This document shows positions 46,285 through 58,532 of a stretch of 64,000 bases of DNA, in pieces. The DNA is from Arachnopeziza araneosa. Taxonomy: Eukaryota; Ascomycota; Leotiomycetes; Helotiales; Arachnopezizaceae. The DNA lies in assembly GCA_003988855.1 (NCBI GenBank), contig QYAI01000017.1, positions 62,001-126,000 of the forward strand. The letters are read 5' to 3'. The notes under the pieces are model-generated. The model was not told where the DNA came from and searched no databases. It saw only the letters and a program-made list of their open reading frames with translations. The first letter of the stretch is position 1; every line of letters starts with the position of its first letter. A program made the position numbers and the translations under genes.

Positions 46285-48911
46285 TCAGCTGATCCTCCGT
46301 TCAACCATCATTACCTGCCCATTAATGATGTTTTCCTTCTCTCCCGACTTCCGCTTCTGTTCTGCATCGAGTTCTCGCTGTATCCGGTAGTACGCAAGCT
46401 TTTCGAAACTGCTCAAAGCTTTCCACCAATGTCTTCCAGCTTCATGTTCAGCTATTCTCCCCAATAGATGAACAACTTTCATCCTAACGTCTCTATCTTT
46501 GTGGAAAAGCCCTAAGGCAATATAGAAAAGACCAGCGTGAGACTCAGGGGCAACAGTGAGAAGTTGACAAATTTCATCGTACGAATGAAGATATTTAGAA
46601 AGAGCGGTATAGATTTCTCGACTCCCACTTGGAGTGAGTTTTGTCATTCGGAGTCGATCGTGGAGATGATGAAGGTCAACTGCCTTGAGAGGTCGAAAGT
46701 TATATAGTTGAGCGAGATCCTGAGTCTGTCAGAGTCAATCAATATAATGTATCGAAGATCTTACCTGTTTGAAGCTGAAGTAACTCCGAGTGTTTCTCCA
46801 GCCCTCAATTCGATGTACTCCACCCGCCAGCTCTTTCAACTTAGAAGGCTCATCGCTCCAAACATATCCATGACCTGAAATATTCTCATTCCCTGGCTCT
46901 ACTTGTTCAACCCCGATATAAAGAGCACTGGCTCCATAGACAGTCTCCTCGAAAGCGGCAGCAACTCTTGTAAACTTCTCAACCCAGTCTCTCCATTTTG
47001 CGCGGATGACTCCTTCACCATGTCGCGCAGCTACACTTCGTAGTACATCTGCCATAAATGCGTTATCACCTGTAGGATCTGATGCTGCATTTGCTCCAGA
47101 TCCTGTATTGACTGCACTTGCGTAGCTAGGGTTTTGAGATTGAAAGCTCGCCAATCCTTCGGTGATCGGTGCCGCTTCAATCCTATTACTGATCTTCATG
47201 CGTCCAGTGGGCAGGTCGCAGAGTACGTCCCACCATTCTGGGTGAAGCTCAAAAGTCGGATTTGTGACGCCAGCTAAAAATCCAGGGACTTTCAAAAGAT
47301 CATCTATCTTGCTGAGATCTGTGTAAGGGAAAGCATGTCGTGTAAAGCCACGCAGGATTCCTCCTGAAGCCAAGGCGCAGGCAGCAAGCACAGCTTCTGC
47401 AACCTCACCCGAAGGCCGATTGTGCCCCAGAAAAATAACACGCTTCTGAGTCAACATGGCGTTGACTAAAACGATGATCGGATGTGTATAAGCGCCACTT
47501 GTCGTAAGATGTGGATGTAAGGCGAATGGTTGTGGTGATTTTGTGTGTGGTTCGGAAAAGATTTGGATGAGTTTGATCAACGAAAAGTCGCCAACTGTCT
47601 CCGGGGAAATAGCGACCGGAACTTTGATTGGAATAGGTATCCCGTTATAAACAACTTTCGTCTCAAACTCATGTGTGTCTCGGGGTACAGAGTATGTCGA
47701 GTGGGCCTGCACATGCGCTTTTGTCCCATTTCGAGTCAAGTGTTTCTCAGGACTATCCACTAAGGAAGCAATATCGTCTAGTGCTTCTCCTCTATCTTCG
47801 GCAATTCTCATTTGTATCATTTGCTCAAACTTCTCAACAAACAAGTCCTTGTTCTCACTTGCCTGTAAGAGATGTCGTTCAAGGAGACTTATTCTAGGCA
47901 TGAGTGATAAATCCATATTATTTACGGCTTGGTATAATGACGCCAGCGTCGTTGGGTGTGGTGATTTAAAATATTCATCAAGAGCTAATAATAACAAAGG
48001 CTAGAGTTATGTTAGCACAGCCCACGAGTTGTGGTTGTACAAGCACAGACCTTATAAATATGCAAGAAAGGATGCCGCGTGCATATAGCCATGGCCTTGA
48101 CCACAGCTCCTCTCTTTGCCGTTTTGTCCTGCTTGGTATTTACCAAGTTTAGAACATAGATTAGAGGAGGGCCTTCTCCTCCTTCCGGTTCGCTTTCATC
48201 TGAATCTTCAGCGGAATCGTCCTCTACGTCCTCCTCATCATCTCCAGATTCGATATCATCAGGATCCAGTAAGCCTGCAGCACGGTCCCTTCTCCTCTGC
48301 CGCCGCCGCCTACTTTCCTCTTTCAATTCAGCCTCCTCCTCTTCTTGACTTGTATCTTTATGCAGGAAGAATATTGTCCAGTCTTGATTCCGCACATGTG
48401 CTTGATCGGGTAACATCAATTCTGCAAGCATATGTTCGTCTCCTGTAATGGCTACGGGAAATTGATGTTCCATTATGGGCCCTTTATCTATATCAAATGA
48501 AGCAACCAAAATATACTCGACATGATTTTCCGTCTCCCCACGCGGATACTGCGAGCGAAGCCTTCTCTTGGGATGTGCATCGGGATTGTATCTTCGAGGG
48601 ACTGAGAGAGACGAGTGCTGAGACGACACACCGCTGGAGGGGGTCTTCGAGTTTGTACTCGGATCTGAAGTACGATCGGTATCTATCATGGGAGGATTTG
48701 GAGACCTTGAAGGTCGTCTTGAATGCCGCGACATGGTGGAAGGAGATCTCGAGGATGGAAAGGAACTCAGTGAGGTTCTGCGATGTGGAGCAAAGCTGCC
48801 ATTGGAGTTCCGGGTGGTATTTGACGTGTCAAAAGCGCTCGCCGCTCTCGTGATACTGGGACGTTGCATGGTCGCCATGTTGGCAATCGGACTCTTATAA
48901 TACGAATCCAT
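46285..48911 (-). CDS. AFI1: Afi1-like Arf3-docking / SPA-DENN domain protein
   Basis: Three exons (48911-48051, 48000-46765, 46719-46285) encode about 843 residues. The start is serine and arginine-rich (PSRSPNPPMIDTD). The docking domain begins with HVEYILVASFDIDKGPIMEH near residue 130, and is interrupted by an acidic/basic insert of about 60 residues (EESRRRRQRRRDRAAG, then DDEEDVEDDSAEDSDE). The core DENN/SPA part has THPIIVLVNAMLTQKRVIFLG, then GFTRHAFPYTDLSKID and NPTFELHPEWWDVLCDLPTG. Yeast Afi1 links Arf3 to polarity at the cell cortex, and the SPA domain is named for stabilising the polarity axis. The last acceptor is ambiguous by two residues (46725 or 46719); I prefer 46719 because the other gives a 39-base intron. 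It is divergent from the RLC1 gene. Confidence 0.88.
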
Positions 48912-49515
48912 TCCCTAGGCTATGACCTCTCGGGAAAAGGACAATATCTGCGACGTTGAGGCACGCTTACAGGGTTCTATAAGCATCAAAAGTCGGGGAT
49001 CGTGCAGGCAGGCGGTGGGTGTTGCCCTTGCTGGCCCTTGCTGCTGCTTCTTCCGGAGCGCAGATCGCATGAGAACAATTGTTGAAGCGGTGAGCTTCCC
49101 GGCCAGGAGATGGAATGATGGGAATATATATTAAAATGTTTATATCAAGCGCTTAGAAGCAGATTGAAATGTTTTGGCCATCCAGAACCCTTCACATCTG
49201 TACCCCTGACAAGGATAAACGTGGGAAAGACGGGCCAGCCTATTGTCTGAGAGCACTGGCCGTGGAGCCAGATAGCCGGTGCTTCGCGGCCTTACCTACC
49301 GTTTGTTTACTTTTCGATTAGCAGCCGATCTACAACTCAAAAACAACGACCTTTTCCTGTTTCAAGAAGCATTACACACTCGCATTGGCCATCTCGTTGA
49401 GCTGGACAGCCCTCCCGTAGTATACCATCGTAGCGCTCGAAGACGGAGATTCCAGCCCTAGTTTGTCCCATACCTCGCCATTGCCATCAAAACAATCGCT
49501 AACAATTACAAGGAA
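48912..49515. promoter_or_regulatory. Divergent promoter between AFI1-like and RLC1 genes
   Basis: A 604-base spacer separates two start codons facing away from each other, one for a polarity protein and one for a cytokinesis myosin light chain. No gene lies inside. Confidence 0.5.
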
Positions 49516-50424
49516 ATGACGACCTCCTATAAACCTTCGCCTCTTTCCTATGGCTCTCCCAGAGCATCCCCGTTCCGACGACCAGAGAGCCCTGCATCTC
49601 CATCGCCGCTGAGGCAATCAACACCAAACCCCTTTCCAACCAAAATGGCTACTGTGACAACCACAACAACACCCTCGAGACTAGCACGCATTTCAACTCC
49701 AGCAACAGAAGAGACGGAACAGACATGGACCCCGCGAGGTCTTGCAGCACCGACATCGCGAGAGAGGGAAACTTCACCAAGCCGTGTTGCGAATACTAGT
49801 CCTGGATTTGGAGGCATGCTTGCCCGGTCAAACACAGACAACAATGCGCTCTCGAGACTACAGCCTGGACAAATTAGAGAGCTACGAGAAGGCTTTCAAA
49901 TTTTGGATCGAGATAGCGATGGACAGGTTGGTAGAGATGATGTTGCTGACATGTTGACTCAATTAGGTCGGTATTAACTCTATGTATATGCTTTCGAACT
50001 AACCCCCTCTACAGGTCTTTCAGCGAACACCTCGGATGTCACAACGTTCTTTCCTCCATCAAGTCCACAAAACATTACTCTACCCGCATATCTCAACTCA
50101 GTAGCAGGCTTACTCGCTTCCCTATCCCCCTCATCTGAACTTCTCTCGGCCTTTTCCGCATTTGATGATGATGATAGTGGACAAGTCGACCTTGCTGAGC
50201 TTCGGGATGCATTACTTCATACAGCTCCTGATGCGGGGGAGAAGCCATTGACGGAACGAGAGATTGATAAAGTAGTGAACGGATTTACGGGACGGCGAGC
50301 GTTTGGGAAGCATACAGGAGGTGGGCTTGGAAAGCGAGGAGAGGTATTCAAGTACCAGGAATTTGTTGCAAGCGTTGCCGGGGGAGCAAGTAATGATGGT
50401 AAGGGAGGTAGAGATGATGAGTAG
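49516..50424 (+). CDS. RLC1: Myosin II regulatory light chain (EF-hand protein)
   Basis: Two exons (49516-49966 and 50015-50424) give 286 residues. The first 110 residues are Ser/Pro/Thr-rich with many potential phosphosites, longer than in yeasts but common in filamentous fungi. The first EF-hand, with loop DRDSDGQVGRDD, keeps a calcium- or magnesium-type pattern; the third-position one, DDDDSGQVDLAE, also looks able to bind metal. The other two EF positions are degenerate (VTTFFPPSSPQN, GFTGRRAFGKH). The C-terminal FKYQEFVASVAGG matches Rlc1 proteins. Rlc1 binds the IQ motif of myosin II and sets contractile-ring assembly at septation. A calmodulin-like protein is less likely because of the long tail and the two lost loops. 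Confidence 0.82.
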
Positions 50425-50873
50425 GTAGTACTCGGCAGCCAATTTCGTATAAGGAAGAACATGCAATGATTGATAATGAATTCTGATAATGATTCAATGG
50501 TTGTCTGCTTGCTTTGTCATGATTGTAAATAAGCCCTGTTACGTGCACAGGAAGAAATGAGATTACATTACTCTAATAAGGCATACCCTATCACTAACTC
50601 CTAAAGGTGTGTTGCTAGGACAAGCAAATAAGAGCAAATGACAAGACTTTCGGCAAGAAATTATACGAAGAGCTACTCTCATTACTTAGAATTCGAAAGA
50701 AGACAAGCTGCCTTCAATTCTCTGGCTGGTCCAAAAAATACTCGAGACAAACGCCTTTTCCATTATTATATGGTTGTGGTATGCAAATGCCTTGCTAGTA
50801 ATGAGAATGAAATGTCTAGTACACTCGTAAATCATAAGTCATCTTATCATCTAGCTCATAAACTGTATCCCCA
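50425..50873. other. Convergent 3' intergenic region
   Basis: This AT-rich gap of 449 bases lies between the ends of RLC1 and the CorA-like gene. No gene seen. Confidence 0.5.
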
Positions 50874-52522
50874 TTACGATTCCTTCTTTCTTTCAACATC
50901 TCTGTTGACATCCCAGGTCGGCGCCTTACTCATCGTTTTCTTTCGCATCATAGCCATGATATCCTTTTCCATTTGCTCGCTACCTTTCTCTAAATCTCGA
51001 TCTTCTTTATCGTATCTGGCCTCTGTTCTCCTCTCCCAGATGTACCAGACTGCCACAATCACAACGGTGATTGGAACGGTAAATGCCCAGTAGATCCAGA
51101 ACTTGTTAGATAATATTGTACCCGGACTTTGGAAGTTGAAGAACGTCATGGAGAAAACAGAAGCAAGATATGCACCAGGGAGAAAGACGGCGCCCAAGAG
51201 TGAGATGGTTTTCATTGCTGCTGAGTCGCGTTTTGAAGCGTAGCCTAGCTTGCGCTGTTCTCCCGCCATTTTAAAATTGAGCTTACTTTCTTTTTGGGCA
51301 ATGATATTATATAACTGGCAGTTATTAGTGTCTGAAGGACTTGATATGAACATTGACTTACAGCACTTCTCTGGATGTCTAATCTTTGTAAGGTAGTATA
51401 CGCATAGCTTTCTATGCCCCGCAACTTAACTCTGAAGAATTGCATTCGAGACCCCATGCTAGCGTGTAGCTTCATCATGCTTTGATCCTTCCTTGAATCA
51501 GGCAACTTACTTTCAAATTTCTGCATCGTCACTTCAATCTCGCTCAATATCTGAAGGTAGGCTTTTGGTCGTTTCCAGAGTACTTGAGAATGGCACTCAA
51601 CCAGATCTCTGTTAACAGCATCCAGATCTACTACGCCTTCTTTGGTGACATAGCCTTCTCGCTCTTCAATTTCACTGCGCATGCTAACAGCATGTTCCAG
51701 TCTCCTGAGCCAGTCACGCGCATCGCGTTGCTTGATATCCGTCTTATAAGAAACATCATGCGAAAATATGATAATAGGGAGAAGGAGCGGGTGTCCTACT
51801 TGAAGAGTACAAGCCTTGAGATGCCTGATACACTCAACGATATCAGAGCTTGCCGTTCCTTTGCAGAATCCCGTTGTGATTCCATTATTGATATCGTGCG
51901 AGAGCATGAGCTCCCACCCTCTAGTTTTGCCTTTTTTTCTCACGTCACTCTTGCGAAATATCATCTGCAAATGCGGATTTATCTCATCTTGGTCCCATGC
52001 GGCCCAGAAGAAGGGTCCCACCACACTTGTACTTTCGATTGCTCGATATGGAAGATTTAATGTTACCACCATTGACTTGTATTGTTCGGGCTGGAGGCTG
52101 ATGACATGAGGAGCAAAGGTTTCGGGGTGTTGCGCATCTTTCTGGAGTCTTGATATCGTCAGGCTGTTTAATCCAATAGAGATTTTAGACTTACATCATA
52201 CGAAGACATGCAAATCGAGTAACTCCATCTGGGAGCTTGGGTGGAGCAAAAACACCCTATAGTTCGGAGTAGTCAGCGGTCTGTCTTCCGTTCATTGAAC
52301 TCGCGCATGCTTACTCGTCGATGGAGATAATTCTGGAACTCGTCCGCAGTCAATGGGTGTTCTTCAACCGAGTTGTGTTTGGGATCCTATTTGGGTTATG
52401 GGTTGACACAAACTTGAGCTGAATTGGAAGCTCACTGAATAGGAGAAAATCTCTAGGTAGGTTGTAGCTTCTATGACAGACTTGCACCTGCCAACATTGG
52501 TTTCGAATAAGTAGTCCTCCAT
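50874..52522 (-). CDS. CorA-like membrane protein (fungal magnesium transporter-like)
   Basis: Five exons (52522-52436, 52386-52315, 52256-52195, 52163-51362, 51314-50874) encode about 487 residues; the three small 5' exons are in phase and give MEDYLFETNV, then EEHPLTADEF and KLPDGVTRFACLRM. The long soluble N-terminal part is followed by SKRDSAAMKTISLLGAVFLP, running into a first membrane segment (LPGAYLASVFSMTFF), and a second (FWIYWAFTVPITVVIVAVWY). This soluble-domain plus two-C-terminal-helix layout, with S-M-T-F in the place of the G-M-N pore motif, resembles CorA-like proteins of filamentous fungi. Because the canonical GMN is changed, magnesium transport is not assured. The charged tail with EKGSEQMEKDIMAMMRKK would be cytoplasmic. 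The upstream exons need transcript proof. Confidence 0.78.
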
Positions 52523-53403
52523 CGCACCTTTTTTTCACCTAGCAGTGATCCTTCCTGATAAGAGGCAGTTGATGGAATGGAAATTGGTGTAGATGACCAG
52601 ATCGTGGACGAGTGAGACTACTCGGCGTCTCCCGTGGAGCTGCAGAAAAACAAGCCCAACCCCGCCAAGACAATTGCTGTTGCTGATGGTGGGGGCTCTG
52701 AAAAAAGTGGTTGGACACGCTCTGGGCTATTTGGTTGGGGCTCGTAAAGACATGGCGGCCCTGTCCCGACGGAAACGTGCCGCGAGCAATGCAGAGTTCA
52801 AATTGAGGAGAGACATGGAGAATTTTCGGCCACGATGTATCAAGGTTCATTTGACAAGTCTAATCATTGGCGATACATAAAACTCGATGTTTGGACAGAT
52901 ATATCACAGAGGAGGTCTACTTGTACCGTCCTAAGCTTCACAGAACAATTCAGTAAATCAATGTATACAAGTACAATTGAGAAGGTCTGGGTACATCGTT
53001 CCGAGCATTAAAAATTAAGTGATAATCCTGGTCATTGTCCTTCGGCATTCCCGTCCGATCCACTGAAATTTCACCTCGGTACGATCAGCAAGTGGTATCA
53101 TCCAAGTCTAAACTCCTCTCGCTATGCAGTTGATAGTACAATCACAGGTTTACAATCGTACCCTTCCCTCTTGTCGGCTACCGCTGCCACCGAACCAGCG
53201 GGTGAAATCACTACCACTGCGGCTGGATTCTGCTTCGACATTACCTCCCATCCTATCCAATGAGTTAGTATGTGACGTTAATATTTTTCTGGGGGCAGAT
53301 AACGAGTTGGAGATCCAAGTTCGAGCAGACAGAAGTGCTCCTGAGACAACCTTCCAGCTTCCGGCCTGACGGAAAATAGCAGCCATTTGGTATAAGAAAA
53401 AGC
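52523..53403. other. Intergenic region, no gene seen
   Basis: This 0.88 kb stretch lies between two minus-strand genes. An open frame on the plus strand at 52593-52880 lacks recognisable motifs and probably reflects promoter sequence of the CorA-like gene. Confidence 0.45.
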
Positions 53404-55447
53404 TTACCACTTGGGTCGTTTGAAACCTTCACCAACGTTCTGGAGCCATTTAGGCGTTTGAACGGTATCAATTGTGTTTTTCACACGATGTCCAAAAGCT
53501 TCGAAGAAGTTCTCCTCTTCAGGATCAACTTCCATTCGCTGAGGTGGATCTGGCCGTGGTCTTGAGGTTGACGATTGCCCTAAAGCTCGAGATCGCTCAG
53601 CCGGAAGTGATGATGATGCACGTGTGGTGTGACTATTCGGATTATTCGATGTTTGACGACGAGTTGAGGCTTGTCCAAGATGACCGAGCGAGGAGGCGCC
53701 CTGCAGTTCTCGCTCTATCAAGTCTCGACCCTCACGCCAACTACCTGTTCCATAGCCAGTTTCATTATCTTCATCATCGTCGTCAATAACTCCGCTAAAT
53801 CCAAAACAGCTTTTAACCTTCCCGTACAGGCCAAAGAGAGTTGCGCATACGGGTATCAAGATGAAGCATGGGAAAAGCCAATCAAGCCATGCTCCAAGTG
53901 GAGTCTGAGTGATAAGACTCCCCAAAAATTCATAGAACACAGTCTCTCGGTACACATCAGGATCGAGAAATGTGATGAAATTGAAGGCCAAAGGCACACT
54001 CAATTTAGCCACTTGCATGGCATACCACATTGCACTTTCCCCGTGGGTGTTTCGCCGGACCAGAGCTCGTCCTCGCCAAACTTTCACCTCAGTAAGAGAC
54101 GTAAGTGCTGCAGCACACATGTACAATATCCAAAAAGCTGCAATAACCTGGCCAGCAAACCCAATCATTCCGTGGCCGCTTATTGGATGATGAATCACTG
54201 TAATAGCGATGATTGAGAACCAAGAATTGATAGGCTTGATGACTTCAGACCAGACAATACAAAAGGAAGCTAGAGATAAGAAGACTCCTAGGGCGCTCTT
54301 TGAGTATGGAACAGCATAATACCTGTAGATGAATCGTGTGCGAGGCGTGAGAAGAGTAACGCGATCCCAAGCAGTGGCATCTGGCGATACGGGCCCAATC
54401 TCGATTCGACCAGATGATAATGAGTCCAATATTGCCTGAGTTTCTGTAGCCGAATGTAGAATATAATCCCACTCATCAAGATATCGAGTACGGGTATATC
54501 TAGCTCTCGTAATATCTCGACTGAGGTCCGCTAAATATCGCTCTGTAATCACATGCGGAATATTAACATGAGGGGCAGACATTCGTCTGGACAAAGTTCG
54601 AGGTCTCGATTCCGGCAGATGTGAATCATCGGCCAGCTCTTCAATCCAGTCCCTGAATTGCACGGCAGAACCAGTTTTGCGCTGCACCAACGCCGCAACT
54701 TGCGCCTCAAGGTCTTCAAGATTCTGTATCGCATCTTCCATCTTCTCATGAACTTTGGCGGCGCTAGCTTGTATGCGCCTCAATTTCCCACTTATACTAG
54801 CACTTCGAAAAAGGCGTCGTGGTATTGCGACTAACCCATGTCCCATCAGGTAGATGGCCAGCATCAAACCCCAGAAATATCCTAGTGCCATAACCAATCC
54901 TTTCAAAGAATCAAGGCTTGCGCCAGATTGTATAAATATATAGATCATTCCGAGGATTCCAGCTCCCAATACCAGAGCATAGTATTGTGCATTCACGCGC
55001 AAAGCATAGACTAAACGCTTCTCTGATTCTCGGTATCCAGCATCAGCATACTCGGCCAGTATAGGTAAGATAAACCTAGTTATTCAGTATATATCGCGCA
55101 GTATTTAGATGATTTCCATACCATGTTAGAGAGAATGTAAGCCAGTATGAGATCCTCCACGACACCAGAAGCAACGTATGAGGAAGCCGTATGCCTCTGC
55201 TTCCAGCGTCTTCGTCCCCAGGATTAGGTTCGAGATCTATAGATGCGAGATCTATTGGCACGAGAAGTATGATACTCGCTGGTAGCCCAAGCGCAAAAAA
55301 TATAGGGACGAGGAGGTACGCTGGGGTTGTCCTCAGCGGTAAGTAATGTCTTAGAACGAGAAGGACAATAAGGACAATGAAGAGTAAGGAGACCAGAGAA
55401 AATATCTCAGATCCAATAGGCGAAGATGACGCCGTAATTTTCAGCAT
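53404..55447 (-). CDS. LMBR1-like multipass membrane protein
   Basis: Two exons (55447-55122, 55075-53404) give 665 residues. The splice joins SLTW to FILPILAEYADAGYRESEKR, a conserved segment of LMBR1 domain proteins. About nine hydrophobic segments are visible: near residues 15-33, 43-62, 95-115, then AQYYALVLGAGILGMIYIFI, LVMALGYFWGLMLAIYLMG followed by GLVAIPRRLFR, and four more after a coiled-coil loop (KVHEKMEDAIQNLEDLEAQV). The tail of about 120 residues is polar and Ser/Arg-rich. Animal relatives act as lipocalin receptors or trafficking proteins at the plasma membrane or lysosome; the role in fungi is not defined. The start ATG lies 189 bases from the start of the next divergent gene. 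Confidence 0.88.
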
Positions 55448-55636
55448 AATGTGCGCGATGGAATTCGACTTTCCATAGGTAGATTTGGTTGTCTAATGTT
55501 GATCGAGGAATGACGAGGCCAGAACCGACTTGGCCGGTCAGAGCCTCATCCTCTTCGGAGCGCCAAATTCTAGATCCGATCAAGAGCAAACAACTCAAAC
55601 ACCAAGCTTATCGATTAAGACAAAGTCGATGAGAGA
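55448..55636. promoter_or_regulatory. Short bidirectional promoter
   Basis: Only 189 bases separate the start codons of the LMBR1-like gene and the unrecognised 526-residue gene, so their promoters overlap or run into each other's 5' ends. Confidence 0.6.
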
Positions 55637-57354
55637 ATGACAATGGGACCTGACATTCTGCAGCATGCTGACTTCTCTACTGAGCAACAAGCAGCGCATT
55701 TACGAGATCTGGCCAGACATGGAACCGCCGATGAAGCTCATATGTATGGAGGCTATCAGGAAGGAACATCGAATTCTCAATCAAATGGTACATTCTTGTT
55801 CAAGATAATTCTCAGAGACTGACTTGACTACAGGCCTATCAAGCGATTATACTGATCTAGACTCTGCTGCTCTTTTGGAGAGTCTTGCAGACTTCAATTC
55901 GGCCGCAAGTAATGATACACGCGCGCCTGTTCCCAATGATCACTTCGCCAGCTTACTACAGGCTGCTGCTACGGCAGGAGGACAAGAAATAGCTCGCGCA
56001 AATCGCCGTCATGCTCGTGAAATATCCGAGCCTGACTCCAATGTACCAGACTTCTTCCATAGAAGTTTTCCACCCGAAACCAGATCAAGGCGCAAGCGAA
56101 ATCGAGTTGGCGACAGCAATGATGATCGGGAGGTCGGTCTGGTCAGAGCCAAGCGCCATAGACCACCATTGCCCGAAGATCCTGACATAATTGCAAGGCA
56201 AGAGGAGATATGGGGCCCAGTAGAACAGGAAGATGATAACTCAGGAGAGGATTTATCAGCCTTTATGGATCGCGATCCTATCCCAACTGCAGATGCCAGA
56301 GCTGCAGGAGTTCATTCTGCTGCTGCGCTCTTCAGACGACCAACGCCAGCTTCGAAGAAGTATACTCGTAAGTTAATCACTTGCTAATAAAGCTCCAACT
56401 AATATCTATTAGGTCCACCAATGTCAAAACTGTTCCTATCATTAGAGATAGGCCCAGAAGACTTCCTACATCTACAAGCAGCTGCAAAAGAATATATGCT
56501 AGATCCAGATCATCCAGAGCGAATTGACTGTGTAGGAAGTAGGTCGAAGGGAGATACAGATATGACAAAACTCAAACTTTTTGCTTGTGTAAAGCAATTC
56601 CTTGAGGACGGTAACTGGGGGGAGAGATACTTTTCTATCAATGCAGAAGGGGGCGAAAGGAGAAAGAATAAATGGCCCGAACAAAAGAATAAGTGAGTGT
56701 CCTGTTGAGGCACGTGAAACAGATTTTAATTTCACTAGAATTATCTCACTTGTCACTCCACTAATGCGCCGCATGGTGACAAATGAGCGGCAACGTCGAT
56801 ATGCTATACAAACACGCAGTGAGAAGAGAAAGGGCAATTCAAATCGAGGTCGTAGCGGGAACTCAGAAACTCCTGCAGACGAGTCTCCCCGTCGTGAAAC
56901 TAGTGGAATACAGCAAATCAGGCCGCCATCTCCAGATCCTGTTGACCCCAATTTAGGCCATTATCACTACAATCCAGAACCGTCGTTTACGTCGGAAATT
57001 CGAGATAGTTTATCGAAGGTGCCTAATGATGGCACGCGGGTTGGCTCATTCGATTTCAGCAATTCTTCTGGGGTTCAATATCATGTCAACATCCTACAGA
57101 ACGGTCGTCGAGTCAAACAGCGATATAGTTTAGCGCCGGATTCCTGCCCTGGCTTCTCGAGTCTGATTCAATTTGTTCATAGCGTCATGGATACTAGCAA
57201 TCATCGGGTACAAGATGTTAAAGTCTTGGGTCCTGACGGATTAGTAAAAGTGAAGGATGAAGATGAATGGAGAGATGTCATTACGCTGGTTGGGGATAAT
57301 GAGTGGATGGACGGAGAGATCAAATGCCTCATTAACTTAGAGGATCAATCTTGA
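55637..57354 (+). CDS. Unrecognised conserved-looking nuclear-type protein
   Basis: Four exons (55637-55787, 55834-56367, 56413-56692, 56739-57354) with well-formed introns (46, 45 and 46 bases) give 526 residues. I do not recognise a family. The first 210 residues are polar and acidic, with a basic cluster RSRRKRNR near residue 150 that could be a nuclear signal. An ordered block follows at about 235-330, with LSLEIGPEDFLHLQAAAKEY, a C-V-G-S-R segment, FACVKQFLEDGNWGERYF and SLVTPLMRRMVTNERQRR. A second ordered block of about 100 residues ends the protein (SGVQYHVNILQNGRRVKQRY to EWMDGEIKCLINLEDQS). The disordered-ordered-linker-ordered plan suggests a regulatory or scaffold protein. Function is not assigned. 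Confidence 0.8.
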
Positions 57355-57548
57355 TTCATTGTGGGCTGAGTGGCGGTATGAATGCGGGTATACTACCTGG
57401 CAGGACTGACGCTTGTTCTTCCAAGTCAACATTTGTGTCGAGATTTTCACAGGAATTGCTTACCTTAGCTAACTTCAAATCCATCACTCAGTAGGATGTC
57501 CAATTATCCTGGCCACTTGAGAAGTGATCGTCACCACCTGTTTCTTGT

Positions 57549-58532
57549 TCATCCTGCCCTTTTCTTCAATACTCCAATAACTAGCCAACGTTTCCTTTCC
57601 GTTACATCCTCAATACCTCGATCAACAACCCATTCTCTCTCGCCTCCTTCAGCATTTCTCTCCCAAATACTCTCTATCTCCAATCCTGCTTTACTCAGAG
57701 CTTCATTTTCGTAGAATCCTCTCATCTTCAACCTACCAGTATGAAATCCGGCAACAACCCATGCTCTGCCATGCTCATTCAGGAACCAACTGATACTTTT
57801 ATGTAAATTCACATGCTGCCCGGGCATCCATAAGCAATCCGCCACCAATATCCTGCCAAACGCTCCTTTATTGTCCCGAGAAAATGACTCATCAAGAACA
57901 CCCCATTCATGCCCCTCCTCTCTGACCGAGCCGACTTTTAGAGAAGTATTTCTCCTCCGTTCTTCAACATTCCTCTGAATATTTGCTTTGATATTGGAGA
58001 GCACTTCGGGAGCAGGATAATCCGAGATTACCACCTCGTCCGCACTCTTCAATCCCGCAACAATTCCAGCCAACCCGGTCCCGGCGCCCAACTCTAGCAC
58101 TCTCTCGCCTTTAACCTCCCATTTCCTCTCGTGGTCATCTTTCCCGTCTTCTATGAATTCTGCGAGCTGCAACCCAGCATTCCATAGAAAGTGGCTATAG
58201 AGTCTGCGGTTATCTTCTCCTTTTGGATCGGCGAGTGTGAGGGTAATATCACCGAAAGAGGGAGAGAGATAGATAACGGAGTCGGAAGCGTCGCCGTGTT
58301 GATTGGTGATGTCGTCTGGAAATATGACGCCTAATGATGAGAACAGGATATCTTCTGGGTCGTTGGTTTCGGGACCAGACAGCCGGATCTTTGAGACCAG
58401 CATATCTGCTAGGAAGGCAGCCAGTAGATACCTCGTAGGACCTGAGGAGACACAAAATAGTTCTCTGGTGTGGGGTTTGGAGGGGTTGTTAACTTTTGGG
58501 CGGCCGCTTTCACCGCCTTGAGAATCTACCAT
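57549..58532 (-). CDS. Nnt1/EFM7-type S-adenosylmethionine methyltransferase
   Basis: A single open frame of 327 residues belongs to the Methyltransf_16 family. SAM-binding motif I is VLELGAGTGLAGIVAG, followed by DEVVISDYPAPEVLSNIKAN (acidic residue after beta-2) and ILVADCLWMPGQH (the D-x-x-W/Y motif of this group). The upstream block SSLGVIFPDDITNQHGD and LYSHFLWNAGLQLAEFIE are typical of fungal Nnt1/EFM7. Yeast EFM7 methylates the N-terminus and Lys3 of elongation factor eEF1A; the older name was nicotinamide N-methyltransferase. The frame opens with ATG at 58532, but family members usually start near MLVSKIRLSGPE, which here is the Met at 58403, so the first 43 residues may be leader or may contain an unrecognised intron. 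It is cytosolic. Confidence 0.85.
   Translation of the reverse strand: MVDSQGGESGRPKVNNPSKPHTRELFCVSSGPTRYLLAAFLADMLVSKIRLSGPETNDPEDILFSSLGVIFPDDITNQHGDASDSVIYLSPSFGDITLTLADPKGEDNRRLYSHFLWNAGLQLAEFIEDGKDDHERKWEVKGERVLELGAGTGLAGIVAGLKSADEVVISDYPAPEVLSNIKANIQRNVEERRRNTSLKVGSVREEGHEWGVLDESFSRDNKGAFGRILVADCLWMPGQHVNLHKSISWFLNEHGRAWVVAGFHTGRLKMRGFYENEALSKAGLEIESIWERNAEGGEREWVVDRGIEDVTERKRWLVIGVLKKRAG

Noticed and set aside
52593..52880. Plus-strand frame of 95 codons with a basic composition
   Set aside because: It lies on the strand opposite to the CorA-like gene promoter, has no motif and no neighbours in phase.
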